Assembly: GCF_019355555.1 (NCBI RefSeq)
Contig: NZ_CP072144.1
Span: 124,001-188,000 of the forward strand
Length of the DNA stretch: 64,000 nt
Source of the DNA: Rhizobium sp. L51/94
Lineage (GTDB): Bacteria; Pseudomonadota; Alphaproteobacteria; Rhizobiales; Rhizobiaceae
Direction of reading: 5' to 3'
The translations under genes were made by a program, and so were the position numbers. The notes under the pieces were generated by a model. It made no database searches. It saw only the letters and a list, made by a program, of their open reading frames with translations, and was not told the DNA's origin. This document shows positions 25,545 through 34,416 of the stretch, one piece after another (position 1 is the first letter of the stretch; the number at the start of each line of letters is the position of its first letter).

Positions 25545-27077
25545 ATGGACTGGCTTGAGAATTTGCGTCGCAGCTTCCTCGACTGGAATGCGATGCTCGA
25601 GGTCCTGCCGGCGATGATCACCGTCGGACTGAAGAATACGCTGATCCTCGCTTCCACGTCGACAGTACTGGGTGTGGTCATCGGCATGATACTGGCCGTC
25701 ATGGGTATCTCGCAGTCGCGCTGGCTGCGAATTCCGGCACGGCTCTATACCGACATCTTCCGCGGCCTGCCGGCGATCGTCACGATCCTGCTGATTGGTC
25801 AGGGCTTTGCGCGCATCGGCCGCGAACTTTTCGGTCCGTCTCCTTTTCCACTCGGCATTCTTGCTCTCAGCCTGATTGCCGGTGCCTATATCGGGGAGAT
25901 CTTCCGCGCCGGCATCCAGAGCGTGGAGCGCGGGCAATTGGAAGCCTGTCGGGCGCTCAGCATGAGCTACGGGCAGGGCATGCGGCTAATCATCATTCCG
26001 CAGGGAATACGGCGGGTGCTGCCGGCGCTGGTCAACCAGTTCATCGGCAACGTCAAGGATTCGAGCCTCGTCTACTTCCTCGGGCTGCTGGCTTCCGAAC
26101 GCGAGATCTTCCGCGTCGGCCAGGATCAGGCCGTCGTCACCGGCAACCTGTCGCCGCTGCTTCTGGCCGGCGTCTTCTATCTCGTCATCACCGTGCCGCT
26201 GACCCATGTGGTCAACGCCATCGACACCAATCTCAGGCTCGGCAAGCACAAGGGCGGCGAGCCGACCAGCGGGCTCGCCGAAGTCAGCGAACTGGCGAGC
26301 GTGGTGGATACGGGCTCCGGCAGTCCTATACCACCAAACGGCCCGAAATTCCGGGGCGGCAGCCTTGAAGTCAGCAATTTGTCGATGGCCTACGGTAATC
26401 TCGAGGTCCTCAAAGGCGTCGACCTCACGGTCAAGCCGGGCACGGTGACCTGCATCATCGGTCCGTCCGGCTCGGGCAAATCGACGTTGCTGCGGTGCCT
26501 GAACCGCCTGGTCGAGCCGAAGGGAGGCGATGTGCTTCTGGATGGCGCCAGCATCCTGACGATGAAGCCGGAGAAGCTGCGCCGTCGGGTCGGCATGGTG
26601 TTCCAGCATTTCAACCTCTTCCCCGACCACACCGCCCTCGAAAACGTTATGCTGTCGCTGACCAAGATAAAGGGCATGGGCAAGCGCGAGGCGGAGGCGA
26701 TTGCCGAGGCCCGGCTGGCGGATGTCGGACTTGCGGCCCGCAAGCACCACCGTCCGGGCGGCCTTTCCGGCGGCCAGCAGCAGCGCGTGGCGATTGCCCG
26801 GGCGCTGGCCATGGATCCGGAGGTGATCCTGTTCGACGAGGTCACCAGCGCACTCGACCCGGAACTGGTGAAGGGCGTCCTCAACCTGATGGCCGATCTC
26901 GGCAAGCGCGGCATGACCATGGTCGTCGTCACCCACGAAATGGGTTTTGCCCGCAAGGTCGCCGACCAGGTCATCTTCATGGACGAGGGAAGGGTGATCG
27001 AGGCGGGCACGCCATCTCAGATCTTCGACACCCCAAGCAGTCCTCGTCTCAGACACTTTCTCGCCGAGGTGCTTTAG
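25545..27077 (+). CDS. Fused ABC permease-ATPase (amino-acid type)
   Basis: A 510-aa single polypeptide joining the permease and ATPase of a polar amino-acid importer. Residues about 1-235 are a HisM-like permease with five or so transmembrane helices and the EAA loop (QLEACRALSMSYGQGMRLIIIPQ). A Gly/Ser/Pro linker (about 240-265) follows. Residues about 268-510 are a GlnQ-like ATPase: GPSGSGKST, LSGGQQQRVAIARA, VILFDEVTSALDPE, VVVTHEMGFA. The Walker B glutamate is present. Two such chains would form the whole transporter core. Confidence 0.9.
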   Translation: MDWLENLRRSFLDWNAMLEVLPAMITVGLKNTLILASTSTVLGVVIGMILAVMGISQSRWLRIPARLYTDIFRGLPAIVTILLIGQGFARIGRELFGPSPFPLGILALSLIAGAYIGEIFRAGIQSVERGQLEACRALSMSYGQGMRLIIIPQGIRRVLPALVNQFIGNVKDSSLVYFLGLLASEREIFRVGQDQAVVTGNLSPLLLAGVFYLVITVPLTHVVNAIDTNLRLGKHKGGEPTSGLAEVSELASVVDTGSGSPIPPNGPKFRGGSLEVSNLSMAYGNLEVLKGVDLTVKPGTVTCIIGPSGSGKSTLLRCLNRLVEPKGGDVLLDGASILTMKPEKLRRRVGMVFQHFNLFPDHTALENVMLSLTKIKGMGKREAEAIAEARLADVGLAARKHHRPGGLSGGQQQRVAIARALAMDPEVILFDEVTSALDPELVKGVLNLMADLGKRGMTMVVVTHEMGFARKVADQVIFMDEGRVIEAGTPSQIFDTPSSPRLRHFLAEVL

Positions 27078-27141
27078 CGCAAGAACCCCGGTGCCGTTCA
27101 ACCACCACACCGCCAGCATCAACTACAAAGGTTATCCCAGA

Positions 27142-28263
27142 ATGTCAGTCTCATCCGCCAAGAAGGTCATCGTTGTCGGCGCCGGTATTTTCGGCGTGGC
27201 ATCCGCCGTCAATCTCGCCCGCCTGGGCGTCCAGACGACGCTGGTCAATGACGGTCCGCCTGCCAACGGCGCATCCGGCCGTTCGCTGTCATGGCTCAAC
27301 TCGTCCCGGAAGCGCTCCGAGGCCTATCACCGGCTGCGCATGGTTGGCATCGACCGTCACCGGACGCTTGCGGCCAAATATCCCCAGGCTTCATGGCTGC
27401 GCTTCGACGGCGGGCTGACCTGGGATGCCGACGACGCATCCAACGAAATCCGCGAGGCCTTCGCGTTCGAGCGACAGATCGGCTACGATGCCAAGCTGCT
27501 ATCGGCCGACGACATAGCCGATGCGACGCCCGGCGTCGATGCGCGTCCGGTCACGCCGCAGGGGGCCATCCTCAATCCCGGCGAAGGCTGGGTCGATCTG
27601 CCGAGCCTGATCGAAGTTCTGCTGGCGGAGTTCGCAGCCCTCGGCGGCACCGTCGTCACCGATGCCGGGAAAGTCACGCCCCGCAAAACCGGTGGCCGCG
27701 TCGATGGCGTCACGACCTCGAGCGGCCGTGAATTCGATGCCGATACCGTGTTGCTCGCCACCGGACCGGCCGTCCCGCGCATGGCAGCCGAGCTTGGACA
27801 GACCATCGCCGATGGCACGCCGGTTTCGCTGCTGGTGAAGACCAAGCCTGTCGACCTGCCGCTGAAAGCAGTCCTCAACACCCCGCGCGTCGCCGTCCGC
27901 CAGACACCGACCGGCGCCCTGGTGCTGGATTCCGGTTGGTCGGAAGAGGAAGTGATCGTCAAGGCCGATGGCAGCTACGAGGTCAAGGATTCGACGGTTC
28001 AGGGCCTTCTCGACGAGGCATCCCTTGTTCTCGAGGGCAATCCGAAGCTCGAACTCGATAGCTACGGCGTCGGCCCGAAGCCTATCCCGGGCGACGGAGA
28101 GCCGGTTTTCGGGGCGCTGACGAAGGTACCGGGCTGTTATGTCGCCTTCAGCCACAGCGGCGCGACGCTTGGGCTGATCGCCGGTGAATTGATTGCGGAC
28201 GAGATTGCCACTGGCAATCTGCATCCGTTGCTGGCCGAATTCCGTCCGGAGCGGTTTTCCTGA
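27142..28263 (+). CDS. FAD-dependent oxidoreductase (DAO family)
   Basis: A 373-aa flavoprotein of the D-amino acid/glycine/sarcosine oxidase family. The dinucleotide motif VIVVGAGIFGVASAVNLAR lies at residues 9-27, and a C-terminal FAD segment (HSGATLGLIAGELIADEI) near 345. ATG 27142 removes an unlikely 17-residue leader. Last gene of the LacI-controlled operon; it probably oxidises the amine or amino acid brought in by the transporter, giving an imine or keto acid. Substrate not identifiable. Confidence 0.87.
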   Translation: MSVSSAKKVIVVGAGIFGVASAVNLARLGVQTTLVNDGPPANGASGRSLSWLNSSRKRSEAYHRLRMVGIDRHRTLAAKYPQASWLRFDGGLTWDADDASNEIREAFAFERQIGYDAKLLSADDIADATPGVDARPVTPQGAILNPGEGWVDLPSLIEVLLAEFAALGGTVVTDAGKVTPRKTGGRVDGVTTSSGREFDADTVLLATGPAVPRMAAELGQTIADGTPVSLLVKTKPVDLPLKAVLNTPRVAVRQTPTGALVLDSGWSEEEVIVKADGSYEVKDSTVQGLLDEASLVLEGNPKLELDSYGVGPKPIPGDGEPVFGALTKVPGCYVAFSHSGATLGLIAGELIADEIATGNLHPLLAEFRPERFS

Positions 28264-28283
28264 TCATCTCCCGGATATTTTTC

Positions 28284-28316
28284 GTGCGTTATACGAACAA
28301 ATCTCGATTAACGCAC
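28284..28316. promoter_or_regulatory. PcaR-like (IclR-type) operator pair before pcaIJF
   Basis: On the minus strand, GTTCGTATAACGCAC (28298-28284) matches the arms of the Pseudomonas putida PcaR box as I recall it (GTTCG-N5-CGCAC). On the plus strand 28302-28316 (TCTCGATTAACGCAC) is a second, less exact copy. They lie 88 bp before pcaI. No pcaR gene is in the window, so the regulator would act in trans. Confidence 0.6.
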
Positions 28317-28403
28317 TAATATCTTGCTGCCCAGCCCTTGCGCCGGTATTCCAGACGATGACCGCAGATAGATTTCGGTCATACGGTCGTCGGAGGATCA
28401 CGC

Positions 28404-29111
28404 ATGGACAAAACAATCGGCAGCACCGCAGAAGCCGTCGCTGACATCGGCGATGGCGCAACGGTTATGATCGGCGGGTTCGGTGGCTCTGGCGCCCCGA
28501 TAGAGCTGATCCACGCCCTGATCGACAAGGGCCCGAAAAACCTCACCGTCATCAACAACAATGCCGGCAACGGTCGCATCGGCATCGCCGCGATGATCGA
28601 TGCCGGCATGGTGCGCAAGATGATCTGCTCTTTCCCGAGATCTTCCGACCCGCGTGCGTTTACCGACAGATATCTGGCTGGAGAGATCGAACTGGAACTG
28701 GTTCCGCAGGGAACGCTGGCCGAGCGCATCCGCGCCGGCGGCGCCGGCATTCCGGCATTCTACACGCCGACCGCCTTCGGCACAGAACTCGCGGAGGGTA
28801 AGCCTATCGCCGAATTCGAGGGCAGGTCCTATGTGCAGGAGCGCTGGCTGAAAGCCGATTTTGCCATCGTCAAGGCCCATGTCGGAGACGCCCACGGCAA
28901 CCTCACCTACAACAAGGCTGGCCGCAACTTCAATCCGCTGATGTGCATGGCGGCAGCAAGCACCATCGTCCAGGTCTCGAAAATCGTCGCCGCCGGCGAG
29001 ATCGATCCGGAGCAGGCCGTCACACCCGGCATCTTCGTCAACCACATTGTCGAGGTCGCCGACCCCCGCCAGGAAGAAGACCTCATTCGAGCCGGAGTGG
29101 CCTACGCATGA
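28404..29111 (+). CDS. pcaI: 3-oxoadipate CoA-transferase subunit A
   Basis: A 235-aa alpha subunit of succinyl-CoA:3-oxoadipate CoA-transferase (protocatechuate/catechol branch of the beta-ketoadipate pathway). The glycine-rich motif MIGGFGGSGAPIELI lies at residues 22-36, and PRSSDPRAF and VKAHVGDAHGNLTYN are family segments. Its stop overlaps the pcaJ start (ATGA). Confidence 0.95.
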   Translation: MDKTIGSTAEAVADIGDGATVMIGGFGGSGAPIELIHALIDKGPKNLTVINNNAGNGRIGIAAMIDAGMVRKMICSFPRSSDPRAFTDRYLAGEIELELVPQGTLAERIRAGGAGIPAFYTPTAFGTELAEGKPIAEFEGRSYVQERWLKADFAIVKAHVGDAHGNLTYNKAGRNFNPLMCMAAASTIVQVSKIVAAGEIDPEQAVTPGIFVNHIVEVADPRQEEDLIRAGVAYA

Positions 29112-29797
29112 CAATCGATACCCGCGAAGACATCAAGCTCTCCAATGCCCAGATCGCCTGGCGCGCGGCGCAGGACATTGCCAACGACGCCTATGTGAAC
29201 CTCGGCATCGGCTTTCCCGAGATGGTGGCGCGCTACCAGCCGCCCGGCCGGCAGGCTATCTTCCACACCGAGAACGGTATCCTCAACTTCGGCGAACCGC
29301 CGGCTGCGGGCGAAGAAGACTGGGACCTGATCAACGCCGGCAAGAAAGCCGTGACCCTGAAGCCGGGGGCCGCCTTCTTCCATCACGCCGACAGCTTTGC
29401 GATGGTGCGCGGCGGACATCTGGATGTCGCCATTCTCGGCGCCTACCAGGTTGCGCAGAACGGCGACCTGGCGAACTGGCGGGTCGGCAGCAAGGGCGTG
29501 CCGGCAGTCGGCGGGGCGATGGATCTCGTGCACGGCGCCAAGCAGGTTTGCGTCATCACGGAGCATGTCACCAAGGCGGGCGAACCCAAGCTCGTCGAGA
29601 AATGCACGTTTCCCCTGACAGGGGTCGGCTGCATCACGCGCGTCTATACAAGCCACGCAGTCGTCGACATCGTTGACGGCCGCTTCGTGTTGCGTGAAAA
29701 GCTTGCCGCCATGTCGCTCGAGGAGTTGCAGGCCATGACCGGGGCGACGCTGCATATCGACGGCAAGGTCGGCGATCTCGTCGTCCCCGAACTCTGA
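29108..29797 (+). CDS. pcaJ: 3-oxoadipate CoA-transferase subunit B
   Basis: A 229-aa beta subunit with the catalytic glutamate E55 in HTENGILN and the NLGIGFPEMVA segment near residue 31. E55 forms the CoA thioester intermediate in this family. ATG 29108 overlaps the pcaI stop by four bases. The product is 3-oxoadipyl-CoA, passed to PcaF encoded 10 bp downstream. Confidence 0.95.
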   Translation: MTIDTREDIKLSNAQIAWRAAQDIANDAYVNLGIGFPEMVARYQPPGRQAIFHTENGILNFGEPPAAGEEDWDLINAGKKAVTLKPGAAFFHHADSFAMVRGGHLDVAILGAYQVAQNGDLANWRVGSKGVPAVGGAMDLVHGAKQVCVITEHVTKAGEPKLVEKCTFPLTGVGCITRVYTSHAVVDIVDGRFVLREKLAAMSLEELQAMTGATLHIDGKVGDLVVPEL

Positions 29798-29807
29798 GGA
29801 GAGCCCC

Positions 29808-31013
29808 ATGGCTGATGCATTCATCTGCGATTATATCCGGACGCCCATCGGCCGCTTCGGCGGTTCGCTGTCCTCTGTGCGCGCTGACGATCTCGGCGCC
29901 ATTCCGCTGAAGGCCCTGATGGAGCGCAATGCCTCTGTCGACTGGGATGCCGTCGACGATGTGATCTTCGGCTGCGCCAACCAGGCAGGTGAAGACAATC
30001 GCAACGTCGCGCGCATGTCGTCGCTGCTGGCCGGCCTGCCCCATTCGGTCTCGGGCACAACCATCAACCGCCTCTGCGGCTCCGGCATGGATGCCGTCAT
30101 CGCGGCCGCCCGCGCCATCAAGGCGGGAGAGGCGGAATTGATGATTGCCGGCGGTGTCGAGAGCATGTCGCGCGCACCCTTCGTCATGCCCAAGGCCGAA
30201 ACGGCGTTTTCGCGCAGCGCCGAAATCCACGACACGACCATCGGCTGGCGCTTCGTCAACCCGCTGATGAAGAAGCAGTACGGCGTCGACAGCATGCCGG
30301 AGACTGGCGAAAACGTCGCGGAGGACTACAAGGTCAGCCGTCACGACCAGGATGCCTTTGCCGTTCGCAGCCAGGACAAGGCCGCCGCCGCCCAGGCAAG
30401 CGGCCGGCTGGCACGGGAGATCACCGCCGTCACCATCCCGCAGCGCAAGGGTGACCCGATCGTGGTCGACAAAGACGAACATCCGCGCGCAACGACGATG
30501 GAGGTGCTGGGCAAGCTCGGTACCCCGTTCAAGAAAGAGGGCGGCACCGTCACCGCCGGTAATGCGTCCGGCGTCAACGACGGCGCGGCATCGCTCATCA
30601 TTGCCTCGGAAGCGGCAGCCCGGAAATACGGCCTGACGCCCATTGCACGCATCCTCGGCGGCGCTGCTGCCGGCGTGCCGCCACGGGTGATGGGCATCGG
30701 CCCGGTACCCGCATCGCGCAAGCTGATGGCGCGCCTCGGCATGACGCAGGACCAGTTCGACATCATCGAGCTGAACGAGGCATTCGCGAGCCAGGGGCTC
30801 GCTGTCCTGCGCGAACTCGGCATCGCCGACGACGACGCCCGCGTGAACCGCAACGGCGGCGCAATTGCGCTCGGCCACCCCCTCGGTATGTCCGGCGCAC
30901 GCATCACCGGCACGGCAGCCCTCGAGTTGAAGGAAACCGGTGGTCGCTACTCGTTGTCGACCATGTGCGTCGGCGTCGGGCAGGGGATCGCAATCGCCCT
31001 CGAGCGGGTCTGA
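29808..31013 (+). CDS. pcaF: 3-oxoadipyl-CoA thiolase
   Basis: A 401-aa thiolase that cleaves 3-oxoadipyl-CoA to acetyl-CoA and succinyl-CoA, the last step of the beta-ketoadipate pathway. The nucleophile C90 is in NRLCGSGMDA; the histidine lies in ALGHPLGMSGA and the second cysteine C387 in MCVGVGQG. GAGGAGAG precedes ATG 29808. Third gene of pcaIJF. Confidence 0.95.
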   Translation: MADAFICDYIRTPIGRFGGSLSSVRADDLGAIPLKALMERNASVDWDAVDDVIFGCANQAGEDNRNVARMSSLLAGLPHSVSGTTINRLCGSGMDAVIAAARAIKAGEAELMIAGGVESMSRAPFVMPKAETAFSRSAEIHDTTIGWRFVNPLMKKQYGVDSMPETGENVAEDYKVSRHDQDAFAVRSQDKAAAAQASGRLAREITAVTIPQRKGDPIVVDKDEHPRATTMEVLGKLGTPFKKEGGTVTAGNASGVNDGAASLIIASEAAARKYGLTPIARILGGAAAGVPPRVMGIGPVPASRKLMARLGMTQDQFDIIELNEAFASQGLAVLRELGIADDDARVNRNGGAIALGHPLGMSGARITGTAALELKETGGRYSLSTMCVGVGQGIAIALERV

Positions 31014-31068
31014 TCTACGCCCGGTTTGAGAGCGCAAAACGCTGGCAGAGCAGGCCAATATGACGGCC

Positions 31069-31099
31069 GGCGGATCTTTTCATGCAAAGTGAATCCGCC
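31069..31099. terminator. Hairpin after pcaIJF
   Basis: GGCGGAT (31069-31075) pairs with ATCCGCC (31093-31099), with an inner CTTT/AAAG extension. It lies 56 bp after the pcaF stop and before the kinase gene. A possible terminator for pcaIJF; there is no clear U-run. Confidence 0.4.
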
Positions 31100-31102
31100 G
31101 AT

Positions 31103-31140
31103 CCTGACATTTGTTGACACGGAAGAAATGACCTGTCAGG
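31103..31140. promoter_or_regulatory. Inverted repeat touching the ribosome site of the RHH-kinase gene
   Basis: CCTGACA (31103-31109) and TGTCAGG (31134-31140) are perfect 7-bp inverted repeats, extended by TTT/AAA on the inner side. The right arm overlaps the AGGAGG ribosome site at 31139-31144. Ribbon-helix-helix antitoxins commonly bind inverted repeats over their own promoter, so autoregulation by the encoded RHH domain is a testable idea. Confidence 0.4.
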
Positions 31141-31147
31141 AGGAGTC

Positions 31148-34100
31148 ATGGCCCCACGTCAATCTCGTAACGTCTCGCTGACCCCCGAGCTAGAAGCTTT
31201 CATTCATGAAAGCCTGGCTACGGGTGACTATGCCAACGCCAGTGAAGTGGTTCGCGCCGCCTTGTGCAGGCTGCGCGACGGGGCAGCAGTGCCTGCGACT
31301 TCATCTGTCAAGGACTGGCCCAAAGGCGGCGGCGAATGCGGCGCGCTGATCCGGAGCATGGACTGGAACAAGAGCCTTCTCGGCCCCATCGAAGGATGGA
31401 GCACGGAGATGCGGACAACCGTTGCCAACATCGTCAATTCGCCCGTGGCGAAAGTCCTCATGTGGGGCCGCCACCACGTCATGCTCTATAACGACGCCTA
31501 CCGGGAGATTGCCGGCGAGCGCCACCCTTCTGCCTTCGGAACACCCGTTGCCGTAGCATTTCCCGAGGTATGGGATTGGAACCGTTCCATTCTCGAAGCG
31601 GGTCTGCGCGGCGAAATCGTGACGCATCGCGATCAGCCTATCGTGTTCAACCGGCCTGACGGCCCGCAGACCATGTTTCTCGATCTCTTCTACACACCGG
31701 TGTATGACGCGGACGGCCATGTGGGCGGGGTCATGTGCACCATAGTTGACAACAGCGCGCGGCTCCTGGCCGAAACGCGACTGGCGGAGAGGGAAGCCGA
31801 GCTGCGCAGCGTCACCGACGCCGTGCCCATGCTGATTTCCTACGTCGATCAGGATCATATCTATCGATTTGCCAACGGCACCTACCGCGATTGGTTCGGG
31901 GTCGATCCCCAAAGCATGGTCGGCCGGCACGTAAGCGATGTCATCGGCGAAAAGGCCTATGGAGATCGCCGCCAATCAATCGTTCGCGGCCTCGCCGGCG
32001 AGACTTTCGCCTCTGAAGCGCAACTTGCCTATAACGGTGGCGCCCTGCGCCGCATCGAGATCCGCTATGTCCCGCATTTCGGAGCAGATGGCGCCGTCCT
32101 CGGCGTCCACATTCTCGGCATTGACGTCGAGGAACGCGCGCAGCGTGAAACCGATCTCGCTGTCAGCAACAAGCGCTTCCGCTACGCGATGGACGCTGTG
32201 CACGGCGTGCTTTGGACCAACAGCGCCGATGGCCGGATGATCGGGGAGCAGCATGGCTGGTCGAAGCTGACCGGCCAGACCGCAGAAGAATATCAGGGCT
32301 ACGGCTGGTCGAATGCCGTCCATCCCGACGACGCGGCTGCGACGGTAGAAGCCTGGAAAGAGGCCGTGGCGACCAAGAGCATGTTCATTCACGAGCACCG
32401 GGTGCGCCGCCACGACGGTTCCTGGCGTCAGTTCGCCATCCGTGGCCTGCCGATCCTCGACGCATCCGGCGACATCGTCGAATGGGTCGGCGTCCATACC
32501 GATATCACCCATCAGCGCGCGGCCGAAGCAGCGCTTCGCGAACAGGCCGAGGTGCTGTCGCGGCAGGTCCGCCATCGCGAACGCGCCGAGGAGCAGCTGC
32601 GACAGGTCAACGAGAATCTGGAAGCGCGGGTCGTTGCCGAGATCGGCGAACGACGCGCCGCCGAGGCGAAGCTCGCCCAGGCGCAAAAGATGGAGACCGT
32701 CGGCAAGCTGACCGGCGGCGTGGCCCACGATTTCAACAACCTGCTGCAGGTCGTCTCCGGTAACCTTCAACTGCTTGCAAGGGATATTGCCGGCAACCCG
32801 AGGGCCGAAACCCGAGTGGCCAACGCCATGGCGGGCGTATCCCGTGGCTCGAAGCTTGCAAGCCAGCTTCTGGCCTTCGGACGCCGGCAGGCGCTCGAGC
32901 CGAAGGTCGTCAATATCAGCCGCTTCGTGCGCGGCATGGACGACATGCTGCGAAGGGCTATCGGCGAGGCAATCGAGGTGGAGACCGTCGTTACCGGTGG
33001 GCTCTGGAACACCTTCATCGATCCCGCGCAGGTCGAAAACGCGCTTCTCAATCTCGCCATCAACGCCCGCGATGCGATGGCAGGTCGCGGCAAGCTGACA
33101 ATCGAGCTCGCCAACGCCCATCTCGACGACAGCTATGCGCTGGAGCATGACGAAGTCACGCCCGGTCAGTATGTCATGCTTGCGGTCAGCGACACGGGTA
33201 CCGGCATGTCGCCAGATATCATCGACAAGGTGTTCGAGCCGTTCTTCTCCACTAAGGCAGAAGGCAAGGGTTCGGGCCTCGGCCTGTCGATGGTCTACGG
33301 CTTTGTCAAGCAGTCGGGCGGCCACGTCAAGATATACTCCGAGGTCGGCGAGGGCACGACGATCAAGCTTTACCTGCCACGCGCGATGCAGTCCGAAGAC
33401 ATGGAAGTCGCCGTCGATACCGGTCCGATCACCGGTGGCACGGAGACGGTGCTGGTTGTCGAGGATGACGATGCCGTGCGCGACACCGTCGTCAACCTGC
33501 TCACCGACCTTGGCTATCGCGTGCTGAAAGCGATCGATGCGGCAAGCGCCCTGAGCGTGATCGAGAGTGGCATACCGATCGACATCCTGTTCACAGACGT
33601 CGTCATGCCCGGCACCCTGAAAAGTCCTGAACTTGCCCGCAAGGCTCGGGAACGCCTGCCAGATATCGCCATCCTGTTCACGTCCGGTTATACCGAAAAC
33701 TCGATCGTCCATGGCGGAAAGCTCGACGCCGGAATCGAGCTGCTTTCCAAGCCCTACACACGCGAGGCAATGGCCCGCAAGTTCCGCCACGTACTTGCCA
33801 ACCGAAGCCAGCGGTTGAAGCCCGCAGAAAGCATACCCGCCTCGAACCCGTCTCTGGAAGCGCCGGCATCGAGCGCATCGGTCACGACGCGGCTGACGGT
33901 CCTTCTGGTGGAAGATGACAACCTCATCCGCGTCAGCACCGGCGAAGCGTTGAAGAACGCCGGCTGCATCGTTGTCGAGGCAGGCAGCGCCGAGGAGGCC
34001 ATGGCTGCCCTGGAGACAGTCCCATTCGACGTGCTGGTTACCGACGTCAACCTGCCAGGGGCGTCAGGCGCCGAATTGGCAAAGCGCGCGCGTTCTGTGC

Positions 34101-34315
34101 GACCGTCGGCGGCGATCGTCTTTGCAACGGGCGATCCCTCAAGCGTGAAGAGCGAAATCGGTGCCGTTGTTGTCGGCAAGCCCTATCATGCCGAGGCACT
34201 AATCGCGGCCGTCGAAAGATCCTGGGCCGCAGTGTCGAACGGCGCTAGCGCCGAAACCGAGACCTCCCCTCAGCAAAGCGGACGTTTCAGCAACTCGACA
34301 TCGACGACGAACTGA
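31148..34315 (+). CDS. Hybrid histidine kinase with a ParD-like RHH N-terminus and two receivers
   Basis: A 1055-aa, apparently cytosolic protein. Residues about 5-45 (VSLTPELEAFIHESL, SEVVRAALCRL) resemble the DNA-binding half of ParD/CopG antitoxins. Three PAS-like modules follow (about 70-205, 215-330, 340-460), then a coiled coil (460-515). HisKA carries H527 (GGVAHDFNN); HATPase_c has N635/N639, D682 (SDTGTGM) and GSGLGLSMVYG. Two receivers follow: D817/K868 and D966/K1011, all key residues present. ATG 31148 has AGGAGG. No transmembrane helix and no ParE-like toxin gene nearby. The RHH-kinase fusion is unusual and could couple signalling to DNA binding. Confidence 0.87.
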   Translation: MAPRQSRNVSLTPELEAFIHESLATGDYANASEVVRAALCRLRDGAAVPATSSVKDWPKGGGECGALIRSMDWNKSLLGPIEGWSTEMRTTVANIVNSPVAKVLMWGRHHVMLYNDAYREIAGERHPSAFGTPVAVAFPEVWDWNRSILEAGLRGEIVTHRDQPIVFNRPDGPQTMFLDLFYTPVYDADGHVGGVMCTIVDNSARLLAETRLAEREAELRSVTDAVPMLISYVDQDHIYRFANGTYRDWFGVDPQSMVGRHVSDVIGEKAYGDRRQSIVRGLAGETFASEAQLAYNGGALRRIEIRYVPHFGADGAVLGVHILGIDVEERAQRETDLAVSNKRFRYAMDAVHGVLWTNSADGRMIGEQHGWSKLTGQTAEEYQGYGWSNAVHPDDAAATVEAWKEAVATKSMFIHEHRVRRHDGSWRQFAIRGLPILDASGDIVEWVGVHTDITHQRAAEAALREQAEVLSRQVRHRERAEEQLRQVNENLEARVVAEIGERRAAEAKLAQAQKMETVGKLTGGVAHDFNNLLQVVSGNLQLLARDIAGNPRAETRVANAMAGVSRGSKLASQLLAFGRRQALEPKVVNISRFVRGMDDMLRRAIGEAIEVETVVTGGLWNTFIDPAQVENALLNLAINARDAMAGRGKLTIELANAHLDDSYALEHDEVTPGQYVMLAVSDTGTGMSPDIIDKVFEPFFSTKAEGKGSGLGLSMVYGFVKQSGGHVKIYSEVGEGTTIKLYLPRAMQSEDMEVAVDTGPITGGTETVLVVEDDDAVRDTVVNLLTDLGYRVLKAIDAASALSVIESGIPIDILFTDVVMPGTLKSPELARKARERLPDIAILFTSGYTENSIVHGGKLDAGIELLSKPYTREAMARKFRHVLANRSQRLKPAESIPASNPSLEAPASSASVTTRLTVLLVEDDNLIRVSTGEALKNAGCIVVEAGSAEEAMAALETVPFDVLVTDVNLPGASGAELAKRARSVRPSAAIVFATGDPSSVKSEIGAVVVGKPYHAEALIAAVERSWAAVSNGASAETETSPQQSGRFSNSTSTTN

Positions 34316-34416
34316 TCGGGAACACTGCGGTGTAGCAAACCCGACCTCCCGTCGAATTTTCAGTTACCGAACATATTGCTGAAATAGACGTTGAGAGCCG
34401 ACTGGAGGAAAAATCA

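Noticed and set aside
31976..33790. 604-codon minus-strand open frame
   Set aside because: Antisense to the hybrid kinase; no domains.
34316..34416. Search for a ParE-like toxin gene near the RHH kinase
   Set aside because: The spacer is too short and shows no frame resembling ParE/RelE; the RHH domain appears orphan.
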